This document shows, one piece after another, positions 12,311 through 25,988 of a DNA stretch of 64,000 nucleotides. Origin of the DNA: Xylaria sp. FL1777. Lineage: Eukaryota > Ascomycota > Sordariomycetes > Xylariales > Xylariaceae. The notes under the pieces were generated by a model. It ran no database searches. It was not told where the DNA came from and saw only the letters and a list, made by a program, of their open reading frames with translations. The position numbers and the translations under genes were made by a program. Where the stretch lies: NCBI GenBank assembly GCA_022578965.1, contig MU400724.1, positions 1-64,000 on the forward strand, in the 5' to 3' direction. Positions within the stretch are counted from its first letter, which is position 1; every line of letters begins with the position of its first letter.

Positions 12311-12367
12311 GTGAAGTGAATTAAAGTGAAGTGAAGTGAAGTGAAGTGAAGTAAAGTAAAGTGAAGC
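12311..12367. repeat. GTGAA pentanucleotide microsatellite
   Basis: About ten imperfect copies of GTGAA, drifting to GTAAA at the right. It lies 16-72 bp upstream of the Rds1-like ATG, within the probable 5' leader. Confidence 0.9.
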
Positions 12368-12453
12368 AAGCTGCTGCCCTAGGTGTTACTAGAAAAGGAT
12401 GTATGTGAATCTGTGCACCAAGACGGCTTTACGATCAAGCGATGGTGGCAGTA

Positions 12454-12460
12454 TTTTATA
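12454..12460 (-). promoter_or_regulatory. TATA box of the Rds1-like gene
   Basis: TATAAAA on the minus strand, about 160 bp before the ATG. Position and sequence fit a core promoter. Confidence 0.45.
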
Positions 12461-13469
12461 GTCTCCGGGAATTTCTAACATCTCTAACATTTCTAACCTT
12501 CGCGCGCTGGCCTAGAGGCCATCCGCAACTGTGGCGGCACAGCGGCCCATGGACAACTACATGTTGGAGTGTTAGTCTCTGCTGCTCCGCGTCTCTGGAT
12601 TAGACCAGTATTAGCCCAGTGTTAGCGGTCAGCGCTATACACCGGGAGCCTGGTGTTGCCGACCGGAATTTATCTATCCCTATCTATAAATATATAATTA
12701 AATATTACATGACATGTAAATTTTGGGGAGTCCAGCACGCTCAGGTCTGTACTACTATAGCCCGTACGGAACCGGTACTAGCCTCCCAGCTATTCTATTT
12801 TGACCGTGGCGAAGTCACCAACGGCGCTGATGCCGGCCAGCTCATTGGCAGATGAGATAAGATCGCTTACCCACCAGTGACGAAAAAGGAAAAGAGAAAG
12901 TACGTAGGAAACAACAACGTGGAAACAACATGAAAACGAAAACAACACCATCTGGAGGTGCTATGTTTAGTCTTGCAGAATTTGTTAGCATCTAAGCCTT
13001 TGTAGAAAGCCCGTTCTTTTCTTTTGCTTTAGAGACAATGCTGTTAATAGCGGATTGGTGTTAAGACCACTCTTTTTTTTTTCTTTTTTTCTTTCAGGCC
13101 TTTTTGCGAATCACTAGGTGGCTATTAGACAAATCAGTGTCGTTATCGTCGTTATCGTCGTTGTCGTCGCGTGGTAATGAGGCTTGTACGCCGAATGGCC
13201 TGACACTAATGGGAGTGGCATAACCTAGGAGCTCTAATAATTATAGGCTTGAGACTCGCATGGCGAAACATTAAATTGATTGGGAGGAACGTAAAAAAAG
13301 ACGGTCAGTGCTTGTGTACTCCTACAACAGCCGAACATATTTAGTCCCCTTTAAAGGAGGTCCGGATATTTATCACAATGCATACTTCTGTCTTTCCTTT
13401 TCTTAATTGAATCTCTCTACAGCACTCGTATCGCGTTCTAGGCGTAGCTTTGAGCTATCATCTCGTCTT

Positions 13470-16400
13470 CTACCCTTTACCAACTGTGCTTCTCTTAGTT
13501 ACTAAATCTCCAATCGACGAGATGGGTACGCCTCCCATAATATCAAAGACTGCAACCGTAACCTGAAACTCCCTAACGATGTAGTTTCGCAACTCAACTG
13601 CCATTAGGGAATCCACACCATAACTGGACAGTGGTTTGCTGGGTTCGACATCATCTGGCGAGATGGACATGGCGCGTGCTAGCTTGACAGCCAGCGCGCG
13701 AATAACAATCTGGATACGCTCATCTGTCTCTTTGGCGAGCCGGAAAAGAGTTCCTGGATTATATGCCGTCGAGGCGGATGCTTCCGAGAGTTTCTGGGCT
13801 ACCACATGAGAGAAAGCACCGAACAAGGGTCGATCATGCATTTGTAAGGTGTTTTGGCCTCGTAGGAGAAAATCGGCCGGGGTGAGTAAGCCGATCAGAA
13901 TCTGACTTTTGGCAACAGACAACAATGGCAACTCAGGATCACAGTAAATGCTTAATAAGGCCATTAGTTCTTCGTCGTCAACCTGCTGCATATCAGCTGC
14001 TTGCTGCCGGTTGCGCTGATACGATTCCTTCTCTGCGATAATTCCGATACTACGCATCCACCCTACATCGAAAGAGACGGCCTTCTGCCCACCGGATGTG
14101 CGGTAGCGCGCTAATGCATCTTGGGCCGAGCAGCCTCCAGCGTAGTTCGATTGTGCGATTGTCCCGCATATCCCAGCGAGAGATGACAAGAGAACGAAGA
14201 AGTCGAGATCTCTAGGGAGCAGGTTATGTAAGTTCCAGGACGACTGAACCTTCGAGCTGATGGTTAGCGCCCACTGGGCATATGTCATGTTCTCGAAAAC
14301 AGCGTCTTGAAGAACCATAGCGGCATTGATACATCCCTTGATGGGAACCATACCTTGAGATTCGCACTCTTTGAGCACATCTGCCAAGGTGGTGGCCGAA
14401 GACGCATCACATTTGGGTGCAAATACAGTCACGCCACGGGTCATAAGACTTGAGACAAGCTCTATAGCTGCCTCGTTCACTGGACCAGACCGCGATAGTA
14501 ATATTAGACGCTTGGCTCCTTGAGCGACCATCCACATGATAATAGCGCGGCCTAGGCCTCCAAACGCCCCGGCGACAACATAAGCGGCCCGCGGATCGAA
14601 CTTCCACATATTCTTCTTCAAAGCGCGTTGCTATTGCCATAATTAGTAAGTAGAACTCGGAAATGTATATTACAGTATACTTACAGGCACTATATCAGCG
14701 GGGTCGACATTGATTACAACGCGGCCAATATTCTTGCCACTTTGGAGAAATCTGAAAGCGTCTTCGATTTTAGAGACAGGATATACATGTATTGGATTGG
14801 GATGCTGAGCGCCTTTCTGGAGCAGTCCTAAGGTCTCTTTGAGGAGTCTTGCTGTCAGCCCCTCATTGGACCGTGACAAGTGAACCAGGTCAACAGCTGA
14901 GAAGGTGGCATTCTTTGCGAAAGAAGCCATGGGCAATGACGAATTTGCCATGATATCTGCTTTACCAATCTCGATGAACCGACCGTACGGCGCGATGCAT
15001 TCCCACGAGGCGTAGAGAGGATCTCCAGAAAGAGAGTTAAGTACAACGTCAACCCCATAGCCGTTCGTCACCCGCATTATGCCCTTTGCGAAGGAAGTAT
15101 TGCGACTGTAGAAAATGTGGTCATCTGGAATCCCGAATTTCTCCATCAAGAAATTCTTCTTCTCGCCGAAGCCAACAGTGGCGAAGATCTCGGCTTTCCT
15201 GAGCTTGGCAATCCATATCGCTATCTGACCCGTACTACCCGCTGCGGAATGAATAAGAATCTTTTCTCCCTTGCGCAGCCGAGCAACATAGATGAGGGAA
15301 TAATACGCTGTGATACCTGGTGCGACCATAGAAGCTCCCGCTTCAAATGATAAACCATCAGGGAGGTTGAGCACAAACGACTCAAGAGCGCGGGGGTATG
15401 CCCTCATACAACCTGGCGATATCATACAGACTCTATCACCAGGCTTGAGACCTGAACTACATTCAGATCCTACCCTAGTCACGATTCCAGCACAGTCTCC
15501 TCCTAAATCACCGTCATCTAACCGACCTAGGGCGACATATAGATCGCGGAAGTTGAGGCCCCATGCTTTGGCTACAATTTCAACTTCTCGAGGTCCTAGC
15601 GGTGTGACATGATCGGGATCCTCGACGAACTCCAGACTCTCTAAGTCCCCTGGTATCCCAACGGCGAGTCGCAATGCTAAACCTGACGACCAAGGCTCAT
15701 GCAGTAATTGTGGATAAATGAGTGACCGAATGGTATCATTTAGAGACAACTCTTCCATAACCCGGCCTGTAATGAGTTCACCATGACGAACGATGTATTC
15801 GACTTCAGCTGTAGATCCCTCGAAGGATGCTTTCAATACCTTTGCAACATAGCGCGCGAGGACAGCAGTAGATTCATGACAGCACTCTATGGAGAGCATC
15901 ACCAGATGACTCTCAGTATTCTCCGTCCGAATACTACGTAAAAACCCCGGGGCGATTCCATACAGGGCAAATTGAGGATCATCAGACCGCATAGAGCTAA
16001 CCCAGAGCAAGTTTTTGGCTGATTTTACCAAGTATTGGAAAACTTGGAAATCCTCTTGAGTAATGGTGGCAAGGAACGGCTTGTCCGTCTCTAGCAAGGA
16101 TACCACCACATCAGAGTCCGCGACACCTGCGCTCTCAAGTTGCGCAAGTGTGATGGTATTTAACGGCTGATTCGCGGACTGGGATCCGAGTACGTCCTGA
16201 AGTGATGATGCCAGGGCAGTTTGGGTATTCGATTCAGGATCAATAACTAGGAAAAACTTAATATCGGGTGAAGTTTGGCTGTGGAACCGTTGTTCTGCTT
16301 TCGCTGTAGTCAAGATAATGCTGAAAATATGGCATGCCTCATTACTGAAGTCTCTTATGCATAAATCATTACCAGAGAACCCATTACTTTGAAGGCACTC

Positions 16401-19400
16401 ATGCCAATCGTCCTCGATAATGGCAGGCGATATCGTACGCCATGCTTCCTGAAATTTCCACCAGCCAGGGGCGAGGCCGAATACGAAGTTAGTAATGACC
16501 TTTTCGGGTGCAATGGGCTCAAGGAGGACCATACGACCTCCCGGCTTCATAGCCTTATGCACGTTTCGAACTGTTGCCCCGAGGTCTGCTGTGGCATGTA
16601 GAACACTCCCGGCAATGACCAAGTCATACGAACCCAATTCAAAACCCTGTTCCTCAATGGCTCGCTCTAAATCAAATGTCTTGAAATCCATCCTCTCGCT
16701 AACTTCATGCCACCGGATTCTTGCATTCTCAAAGAACGTAGACGAAATGTCAGTGTATGTATAATTCGAGAAAAAAAGACCGCCAGTCTGTCGTTCAAGA
16801 TCGATCAAAGTAGACAAAATATGCGATGTCATGCCGCCCGTCCCTGCGCCAACTTCTAAAACACGAAGCTGTGGATTTTCATGCGAAGCTAATGTAATAA
16901 ATCGTTGTAATCTGTAGTCGCATACATTCTTGAACATATCGGCGTAAAATATCTCAGCGAGATTGGCATCAAAGATAACAGACAGCGGGTCGACTTCTCC
17001 GATAAGGATATGTTTTAGCTGGCGGACGACCGTAGTAAATAGTTTCCATGGTGGGTTCAGAGCCTCGATCTCCTCGAGCAGAGTACCCAAGTCTTTGTCA
17101 CTGATATTAGTATTCACCTGGGACGGCAATACTAGCTGGACTTGGTGCTCCATCCAGTTAGTGTGTCTGATAAGAGAGGAGGGAATCTTAAGACGGTCGT
17201 GTGCGGTTAACTGCTTGAGTGTTCTACAGATGGATGTGTTGAGGACAAAGGCGAGTTTCTCATGCCAAACGACTATATCTCTCTCGTCTTTCGAGAAAGC
17301 GTTGTCGCTACAGGCTCGACGGAGTTGCTCCTGGTCTAACAGACTTAATTGCTGTTTCCACTCTACCCCATACAAAAGCTTCTTATAACCTGGATCGGAT
17401 TTATTCTTCTTAGACACCTGCGACGTAATTAGTCTTTCTATCTTACAAAGAGTGGTGTTGTCATCTGCAAGTGCATATATGGCCCCTCCCCTGGCGTCGC
17501 GACCCGCCTCATCACCTATAATAGTCATATATCGAACTGAAGAGGTGTGCGAGGCTTGCCAGCCAGAGGCGGAGAACCATCCATTACGCAGGCTCATTGG
17601 TATGTGCGTCCCAGGCACTTCTGTGAGCCCTCTTGTGATGTTGACTCGTAGTGCGTGGAATGCAGCATCTAAGATAGCGGGGTGGACAAGTCTGGCCTAT
17701 TGAATAATTTGGACTTAGTAATTATAATCTTTAGTAAACATGCGCAGAATCTCGGGGCTTTGAAGAAGTAACAGAGGTCTTTACTTATGATAAGGTAACT
17801 CATAATACCCGTAAGACACGTTAAATAGGGGCATCAAAGACTCCATCGTACTGACCTGGTGCTTAGCCGTCACGTTAACGCGAGCGATCGATGTCGCCAT
17901 GCCATCCCAGCGAATATCCTCCAATACTTGAAACCACTCTCCATATCTGATTCCGTGCTTAATGGAGTCCTTGTAAAACCGCTGTGAGTTGATCCTAGTT
18001 GTGCATGTATCTAACGCATAATTGTACCGTGTAATGACCTGATCATTAGCGAGGCGTTTCTCCATGCCATTATCTACTTCGCTTCCTTGGTCTTCGTATT
18101 GAATCTGTATAGTTGCCCTAAAACATTCGTTCCATCGATCGTCATATCGGGCGAATAATTTGATATCTGACCATGTTGTTTGTTTCTCATATGGCCTTTG
18201 GAGAGGACGTAGGTGAAGCATCGTTTCCGTCTTATTCTCCCAGGCTTCTTTGACGATAATAGGACTCAGAAATTGAGCCTCTTTAATGTAATAACCCGAG
18301 ACGACACGATTCTCATGTGCCATCTCTCGCACCGCCTCCATCGCCATGATAAGCATTCCAGCCCCTGGGTAAATGATAGTATTGCTCACCTAGTATATGG
18401 TCAGTACCCATTCACCGTCTGACAATGGCCCTTTATATGATTCTTACAATGTGATCACCTATCCACGGGGTGGTCTCAACACTCCAAAGATTTCTCCATC
18501 TCGGTTCCAAGGGGTTCCAATCGTGGAATCGCCAGCCGAGGCAATCGCCTGAGACGGACTCGCGGAGCCTAAAATCACGGCTCAAGCGTGATTCAGCCCA
18601 GTAAGTATGAGAGCGGTCAAAGGGGTACTCCGGACAGTCAACCAAGAAAGGTGGGGTTGAACTAGACATCGGTCCGTTGGCCTCAGAGATATTGAATTCG
18701 TAGCCATGACAGAAGAGGTCTCCCAACAGCTCCAGGACACTCCCAACCGCATCTTTTGACCGATGTAAAGCACTCGCGTACCGAATCTGTTTTCGATTTC
18801 CAACTTGAGCTATCGTATCTTGAATTGGTCGCTTCAACGCCGAATGTGGGCCTATTTCAACTAGATCCGAGATGCTCCCGAGCCCAACTTTTTGCGTAAC
18901 AAGTTGGATTGCAGCGGAGAATAGCACCGGTGACACTAGGTTGTCAATCCAATATCGGCCTGTAGCTAATATTGACGGGCGAACGGGCTCTCCAGTCACT
19001 GTAGAGATCATAAGAATATCTGAACTATTACCTACCTCAAGTGCTCCCATTCGCGATAGATACTCGCTGGCAATTATTAACATGAACGGTGAATGATACG
19101 CGACACTTATCTTCAGCTTTTGCGCCAAAGTCCCTTCTTCGTCAAGATGCTGCTTTACTGCATCTAGAGCACGTTCCGGGCCGGATAGTGTACAGTTGAG
19201 AGGGCTGTTGATACACGCAACATGAATCGAGTCTGCGATGTCGGGGTCGCTCATACTCTTCAAATAGAGATCTACCTGATCGTGGGGTAGATTCACAGAC
19301 ATCATAGCTCCTACGGAAGTAGTCTTTGTCTTCAATCTTCCAGCAAGCTGTCCCCTGAAGTAGGAGATCTTACAAGCCGATTCTAAGTTTAGTGAGCCTG

Positions 19401-22328
19401 TTGTATATCTTTGCCATGGAAGTCAGCAGGTTTTGACAACTGTAGAATATTTGGCTACTTACGCAGCGGCTATCTCGCCTGACGAGTGTCCTATGACCAC
19501 CTTGGGAGAGATTCCAAATGATTTGAGCAAATCAACTAAAGCGATCTGCAAAGCTGTTGATAGCGGCTGGCTATACTCCGGTGTATCAATGTGCTCAGGG
19601 TTACGAATTTGATCTAACATTAGTTAGCATAGTATGCAGATACTAAACATGTTATACCAACCGAAAATAGACCATTCGCATCCCAAATCACCGTATATCC
19701 TATTAATATGTCCCAGAGTCGCTTGATAAACAGGATAGTGTATAAGCTCCAAGCCCATATTGATGTACTGTGCACCTTGGCCTGTGAAAACAAATACGAG
19801 GCCAGCCTCGTTTGATTTGCGGACAACTTTCGAAAGAGATATTTTGTTGCCAGCAGTTGAAAGATTGTCAGGGATGACAGAATATGCTCGCCACAACATA
19901 TGGCTCCTTCTGGAAGACAATGTATAGCCAAGTTGCTTGAGCCTTTCCGATTTGTCGGCAATAATATGGGCCATAATATAGTTTTCATACTGTTGGAGAG
20001 TCCGCTGGACTTGAGTATAGTCAGTGGCTTAATTCAAAACGAAGTCCGATTTAGTATCGACATTTCTATGTCAGTATGGCCAGGAAGGGAGATATGATAA
20101 CTCGTAGCGTCAATTTTAGAAAAACGAATGAGACTTGAGTATCGCTTACGGGCCTTTTCGTCAGCTGCACTCCAAACTAACAATTTCGGAGTGGTTGTAG
20201 GATAGTCAAGGCTATGTCGCCGCTTAAGCTTAAGGTCATTTCTGTCGTCAAGATCTTGCGAGCCATTATCATTAGGAACAATGTCTAAGTCGAATAAAGC
20301 GTTGCGGCCGTTATTATCGGTGAGCCTCTTTCCGTTCATCCCATTCATTCCACAAGTAGGGACTATGCCGTTTGTAGTAGAAATTTCCGTCCAGCTAGGC
20401 TTATGTCCCACGGTACGGGACAGAGCATTGGAAGTAAAATTGTTTACCGTGCAATGGTTACCTATAAATTCATTTTCTTGAAGGTAATGATATGCGTCGT
20501 CCAGGATGACGTGCGTATTAGTCCCACCGAAACCGAATGAGTTGACTGAGATTCGTCGGAGCCCAGTACTTGGCCAGGGAATTGATTTAGTAGGGACCTC
20601 GAACTATATTAGCGCAATAATGAATTGATGGTATCTACATACAACTGCATGGGAAAAATCGATATTGATCTTGTCGTTAGGTTTTTGGAACAGGGCATTA
20701 GGAACAATAATGCCTTTCTCAAGAATCACTAGCTCCAATACAAGTCAGCACCTCTACGAACTCATGGCAGAGATATCATGGGATGCATGTTAATCACAAT
20801 CAGAGAGAACGTACTGATGGATTTTATGATACCGGCGAGTCCACTGCAGCCCTCAAGGTGGCCGATGTTAGCCTTCACCGAGCCTCTGTGATTCTTAGCT
20901 ATTAGCACCAGTGTGTCCTATGGGACCTATATATACGAACACATAGAGAGGACTTTCGCGACTTCGATAAGGCCTGAAAACCATCCCAATAGCTTTCATT
21001 TCCATAGGATCGCCAATTGGTGTACCAGTTCCTTGCCAATTGTTAGCTAGAGTAGTAGAAATTTCTGTTCCACATACCATGTGCTTCTACATAGCGAGTA
21101 GATTCAAAAGATAGGTTTGCCTTTTTGTATACCCTTCGGATAAGCTCCTCCTGAGCTTTAGCACTTGGCTGTGTAAGGGAGGGTGTGCGGCCACTGTAAA
21201 ACTTTCTGTTTAGTCGTTGCCGCTTATAGAAACTCAACAGCTATTGTAAACTGCTGGCAGCACCCACAATTACGACTAGAAAGGCGCCACACCTGGGTCT
21301 CCAGCTACGCTTGAGCGAGGAGAACCAAACACTTACTCTTGATTAGTACCTGTAGAGCGAATGACGGCCCTGATCATGTCGCCATCCGTGACAGCATCCC
21401 TGAGAGGCTTCAATACAAGGGCAATGACACCTTCACCACGAGCGTACCCGTTCGCACGATGATCAAAGCTGTATGATTTGCTGTCTGGAGAAAGAAATCC
21501 GAGATTAGACAGCAGCAAAAATCCATCGGGGCCCAAGATGAGGTTTGATCCAGTCACTAACGCCTGAAGAGGTTATTGAGCATTAGAAAAGGGTACTTGC
21601 ATAAGCGCGGCTAGAAATAGGAGATGTTGATTTACCATGGAAGCATCACCACTAGCCAATGACTGACAAGCCAGGTCAACTGCTACTAGACTACTGGAGC
21701 ACGCCGTGTCAATGTGAACACTGGGGCCAAGCAAGTCGAAATACCAGCTCACACGATTAGGTAGGATTGATGAGAATGTACCGGTAATTGCCGTGCGTGG
21801 TGCGGTCTCGGGGTCTTTCGATACAATTCTCGAATAATCGTCTGTCATCGAGGCACTAAACACGGCTGTTCGTGACCCCTTTAAAGATTTCATCGTAAGT
21901 CCAGCTACGAATGTAAGTCATCGCAGTCTCTCCCGATACTATTTGCTGAACATCACATACCATTCTCAAAGGCTCTATAAGTCGTTTCAAGGGTCCATCT
22001 CTGCATAGGGTCCATTGAAGCGGCTTCCGCCGCTGTCACCGAGAAAAAAGGAGCATCGAAAGCCCCAGGGTCATCTTTGATAAAATATCCTCCCTGCGAA
22101 TATAACTAGTTTTAAGTTAGTTCTTATTCTGATAGAATATGACCGGACTACCCTTACTTTATTGCGTTGTGCCAACTCCGCATTATGAAATGCATTGCCA
22201 TTGATGCGTGATGTTGGCCAATCTGTCAGCAAGTTCCTCCCATTGCGAAGAGTCTCCCAAAAGCTGGAAACAGTGTCTAACCCGCCGGGGAGCTTAAATG
22301 AAAAGCCTATGATCGCGACGTCTCCCAT
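13470..22328 (-). CDS. Highly reducing type I polyketide synthase (KS-AT-DH-cMT-ER-KR-ACP)
   Basis: Iterative enzyme that builds a reduced, possibly C-methylated polyketide chain from malonyl-CoA. Fifteen exons can be joined in phase: 22328-22158, 22093-21961, 21904-21636, 21563-21337, 21193-21078, 21031-20941, 20885-20815, 20728-20643, 20603-20150, 20009-19662, 19613-19463, 19408-18448, 18389-17785, 17691-14685, 14630-13470, about 2616 residues. KS has Cys170 in DTACSSSL, then EAHGTGTP and NIGH. AT has GHSSGE (Ser about 699). DH has [17 protein letters not shown] (His about 1025) and HPAILDAAF (Asp about 1236). cMT has the SAM motif LEVGAGTGG (about 1506). ER has [16 protein letters not shown] has [14 protein letters not shown] has [10 protein letters not shown] (Ser about 2571). 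All catalytic residues examined are intact. There is no thioesterase or reductase domain, so release must occur in trans. The 17784-17692 splice is the least certain. Confidence 0.95.
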
Positions 22329-25300
22329 GGTAGAAATTCACGCAGTTAGTAAAATCTACTGTCGCAAGAAAACCTTTGGTAATACGTAGCGGAAAGAGAA
22401 GCGGATATTAACTGCCAACTACAGGAATTTATTTCATTAACGAGTAATGATGGTGATGAGACCCCCTTAGTATTTTGTTTTGTTTTGTATCGTATAATGG
22501 GCAGAACGAAGTGAAGCAGAGACGTTAGAATTTCTCGACCTCTGAGAGCCTGTGATTTTGTAGTCGAAGTGCTATTTTCGATCAATCTAATGCACCAGCT
22601 TAAGATCAATTTCGATTGCGGCGCATACCTTATCTGTCATGCATACCAAAAACTTCTCAAAGTGGTGTCCTCTAAGGAGGAAAAGGAAGAACAAGAAGAG
22701 GAAGAAAGAAAGAAGAGCTGGGGACGGGTATTCTACGACTGACGTAAGACCTTGGTGACCTATCTATGATGCACTGGCCAGAGCTTTCGATGTAGATATT
22801 GAAGATTGCATTGCACTGACGGCTTTGGTGGAGCAGGAATGCATGACACAGACCAATATTCCCGGTATACTGGCCGCGTCACCACACTCCGTGCATAGAA
22901 TGCTATGATTCAGATCCTAACGGAGTGAACTCATTTGACTTTGCGCCCAAGTAATTTTGAACGTATATATTGAGGCCAACGAGACACTCCTAGTCATCTC
23001 AATCTTCCTCCGGCAGGAATAATACAACTGCAGGACTCGGGACGATTTTTGGCGACGGAGGTGAATGGATCGAGCTCGCATTCTATTGGTTATGTTGGAG
23101 TAGTGTATACCACTTCTCGGTATACTTTAGTGTCATGCCGTGATCCGCAACCCCAGTGAATCATCATCCAATAGGCTGAATCACGAGGGGGTAGATGGAT
23201 TTGACGTCCGAGCATTGTCTGAGATATAACTGCCCTGGTGCTTAAGTAGACCCAAGGACACGCCACCGGAAGAACGTTGGCCTCGATACTGTGGGGTACA
23301 GCAAAAGAGCTAACGGTAGCGAACCTAATATAGTCAGAACTAGTAACGCGAAGTTCTCGTTGTGCTGGCTCGACGTCCATCTGTAATGGAATAGCTACGT
23401 GGACCGATCAAACATCGCCAGGTCTGGTACCGACTCACGAAGACAAACCCACCGAGAAAAAGTCTTTGAAAGGTGATGGGATCCTTACGTTGTTACCTAC
23501 TATATTTTGAGTTTCTGATTTCTCGCTTATGTCACTGCCTAACTGTCGTAGGCTGCTTCTCGAGCTGTTCATAATGTGATTTCTTGGCTCATATAGTGAG
23601 TGACGATTCTGCCGAAAGCCCCTAGTTGTCCCTGGCTGTAATAAATGCATACTTCAACATCCCCAATTTTACCTACATCCATCAGTCAACCCGACATAGT
23701 TCTAAGGTAAATGGTAGTTCACTGACTGATGCTCCGTATAGGAAGAGACTCAACTATCAAAGAGTGTGCTATTAGCAACATGGCCACCATAGGCTGACTC
23801 ATTGATAGTCGTTCAAGCTGGTTTTTTGAAATGTAGATAGGTACTTATTTGATGCTCCCCCGACGATTATTCGTAGAGGGCCTTGCTGTTTTCAGCAAGT
23901 ATTCGTTAGGCATTGGGACGGGGTTACTAATTTGTTTTCTCCAATGGCGGCCCATGATCCATGCAAGTAGTGCACATGCTGCCGTTGTCTCGAACGAATA
24001 CTATTATTATGTCGGCGACACTACCTAGGTAGTTTATTCAATAAGGTTTTAGCATGGGTATTAATCGAGAATGCAACCCCTCATTCAGACCTACTGCGTA
24101 TTAAGTGCACCACCCTTTCAGCGCTATAATGCCCTACGCGGTAATTTGGACCAGTCTTGTAAACCCTGTTGATCCGGCTATAAAAGGAGATGATCTAAAT
24201 TTCAACAGCTCATGTTTGGTTTAATCAGAACAACATTAATGTTGAGGAGGTTAAGTTCTGAGCGAATTTATATAATACGAAGGCTCCGTTTTTGCATTCT
24301 GCCATAAATACCGTTGTTGTCAATTCCGCAACAACGGCGTCGTTTTGCGACAAGCGGACAATCTAATGCGCCAAAGATCTAGATCGGATGGGCGGCACTG
24401 GCAATCGCACACAGATGCGCAGCTTTGGAACGATCAAAACACGCTATAGATGAGGCTAAGGCTTCGCAGCACTTTTTCGCTATACAGATTTATCTACAAA
24501 CCTATACTAGACTAGGTAGGCAATGGAACTGTTGTCCTACACCAAGACTATCAGCACGGCGAAGTATGACAAAATCCAGTTTTTTTTTTCCCCTTTTTAC
24601 TTTAACTTTCTTTGACTTTAACTGCTATTAAGGTCGATTTGTATGCTACGTATTAGAAAGACTAGTTACACGACATAGCATACAAATACAAAACTAGCAT
24701 GGTGCCAAGAAGAGGTGCCATGCAGAAAGTCGGGAAAGCATTCTGGGCGACTATGCTGTTTGAGGAAGTCAATCTGGTGGGATCGTGCCTATCAGTGATG
24801 CTGTAAATGCCAATTTTATGCGTAAGGAACTGTATCGCACGCCTACGGATAAATATGGGAAGGCTAACCATCCGGCAGTTGATTGTCCGACACAGCTTCA
24901 TTAGGCGCTATACAATTGAAGCCAAAAGCATAGGCGAGCTCAAACTAATGCCGACGTAGATCTCAGACCAGAAAGGCACCCCCTTAGGTATCACATTACA
25001 AGCGGCTCCGTCGCTCAATACTATAACCTGTGGTCTATGTATAATCAATCAGTAAACTTATTGCCTACTACATACCAGTCACTCGTCTCGTCTCCAAACC
25101 CCAAGAGCTACACCCCAAACGTACCCGCCCAGTGTAGTACTTCTCCTTTCAAGTACACTATGCACTGCTACACTACTATTCTGCTAGAATGCACGCTTTG
25201 ACGCGGCATGAGACCTCGCGGAGGGAGGACCTAGCCCCCTCAAATGCGAAAGAAACGCGTCCAGATCCTGGGTCGTTCCGTGGAGTATTAGATAGCGTAC

Positions 25301-25988
25301 TGTAGTATATACACCACTGCGTAAGTCGCAAACCCGTGCCTGGGCATTGCTGAGGTATACAGGGTATCTTACAGCGTATACACATGCAGGAAATGTAGTA
25401 TTTAGGCAACTCTCGTGAGCCGATTGGCATGGCAATTATACGAACCGTCTCGCTTCGTCGAATCGGGCCATGGTGTTTGTCTAGGCCAGACTACTAATGT
25501 AGTCTCTTGGTGGCAATTTCTCCCCGGTGTAAGCTAACGGCCTAGTAGTTTGAATTACAGAAACATTGCACTACTGAGTAGTACAATATTGTATTATTTA
25601 CTTGTAGGTGTTTTACCGTACTCTTGTAATATTAACTCCGGTCCCCGTACAGGGCTTTACACTATGTTATAATGCATCGAACCTAGATTCATTATTTACG
25701 TAGTATGATATTAGATTAGTGTTAGCATGTCAACGAACTTAAGTGGGAGAGGTTTTCTCCAATAATTACTGCTTTGTTCACGTGTTGGTACCGATTTCAC
25801 TTGAGCCGGACGTCTCAAAACTTGGGTCGGTGACAAGGGGTAGAGCTAGTATTCTCGCCAAACTAAGCCCACCAAGCCACGGGAGAGATCTCCGTGAGAT
25901 GAGATCTATAACTATAGATGACCTCTCGTTCTGTTTAAAATTCCTCTTGTCCGTAATCCTTCTAACTGCACGGGACGAACGTGTCGCA
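22329..25988. other. 3.7-kb gene-poor region upstream of the PKS
   Basis: Contains the PKS promoter and the leader of the membrane-protein gene. A purine-rich tract lies at about 22675-22717 and a hairpin at 24311-24337. Several 60-96 codon frames (for example minus strand 23380-23090 and 23650-23435) show no recognisable domain or convincing splice partners. Many near-repeats of short words such as CTACTA and TAGTAC suggest decayed DNA, but I cannot identify an element. Confidence 0.5.
24311..24337. repeat. Perfect 9-bp inverted repeat with 9-nt loop
   Basis: CCGTTGTTG and its exact complement CAACAACGG flank nine bases. It sits about 2 kb upstream of the PKS start and 1.7 kb upstream of the membrane-protein gene. 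It could be a dimeric regulator site or chance. Confidence 0.8.

Larger units (their letters stand above)
12296..13469. other. Promoter of the Rds1-like gene and 3' flank of the PKS
   Basis: Beyond the repeat and TATA box listed separately I see T-tracts around 13073-13092 and a short GTTATCGTC tandem at about 13140-13168. No gene is supported. Confidence 0.5.

Noticed and set aside
13470..22328. PKS as frameshifted or split into several genes
   Set aside because: Fifteen exons join in phase with conserved motifs across every junction, and no catalytic residue examined is missing.
23090..23650. Two minus-strand frames of 71 and 96 codons as a second small gene near the PKS
   Set aside because: No domain, no convincing splice partner and no signal peptide; the composition looks random.
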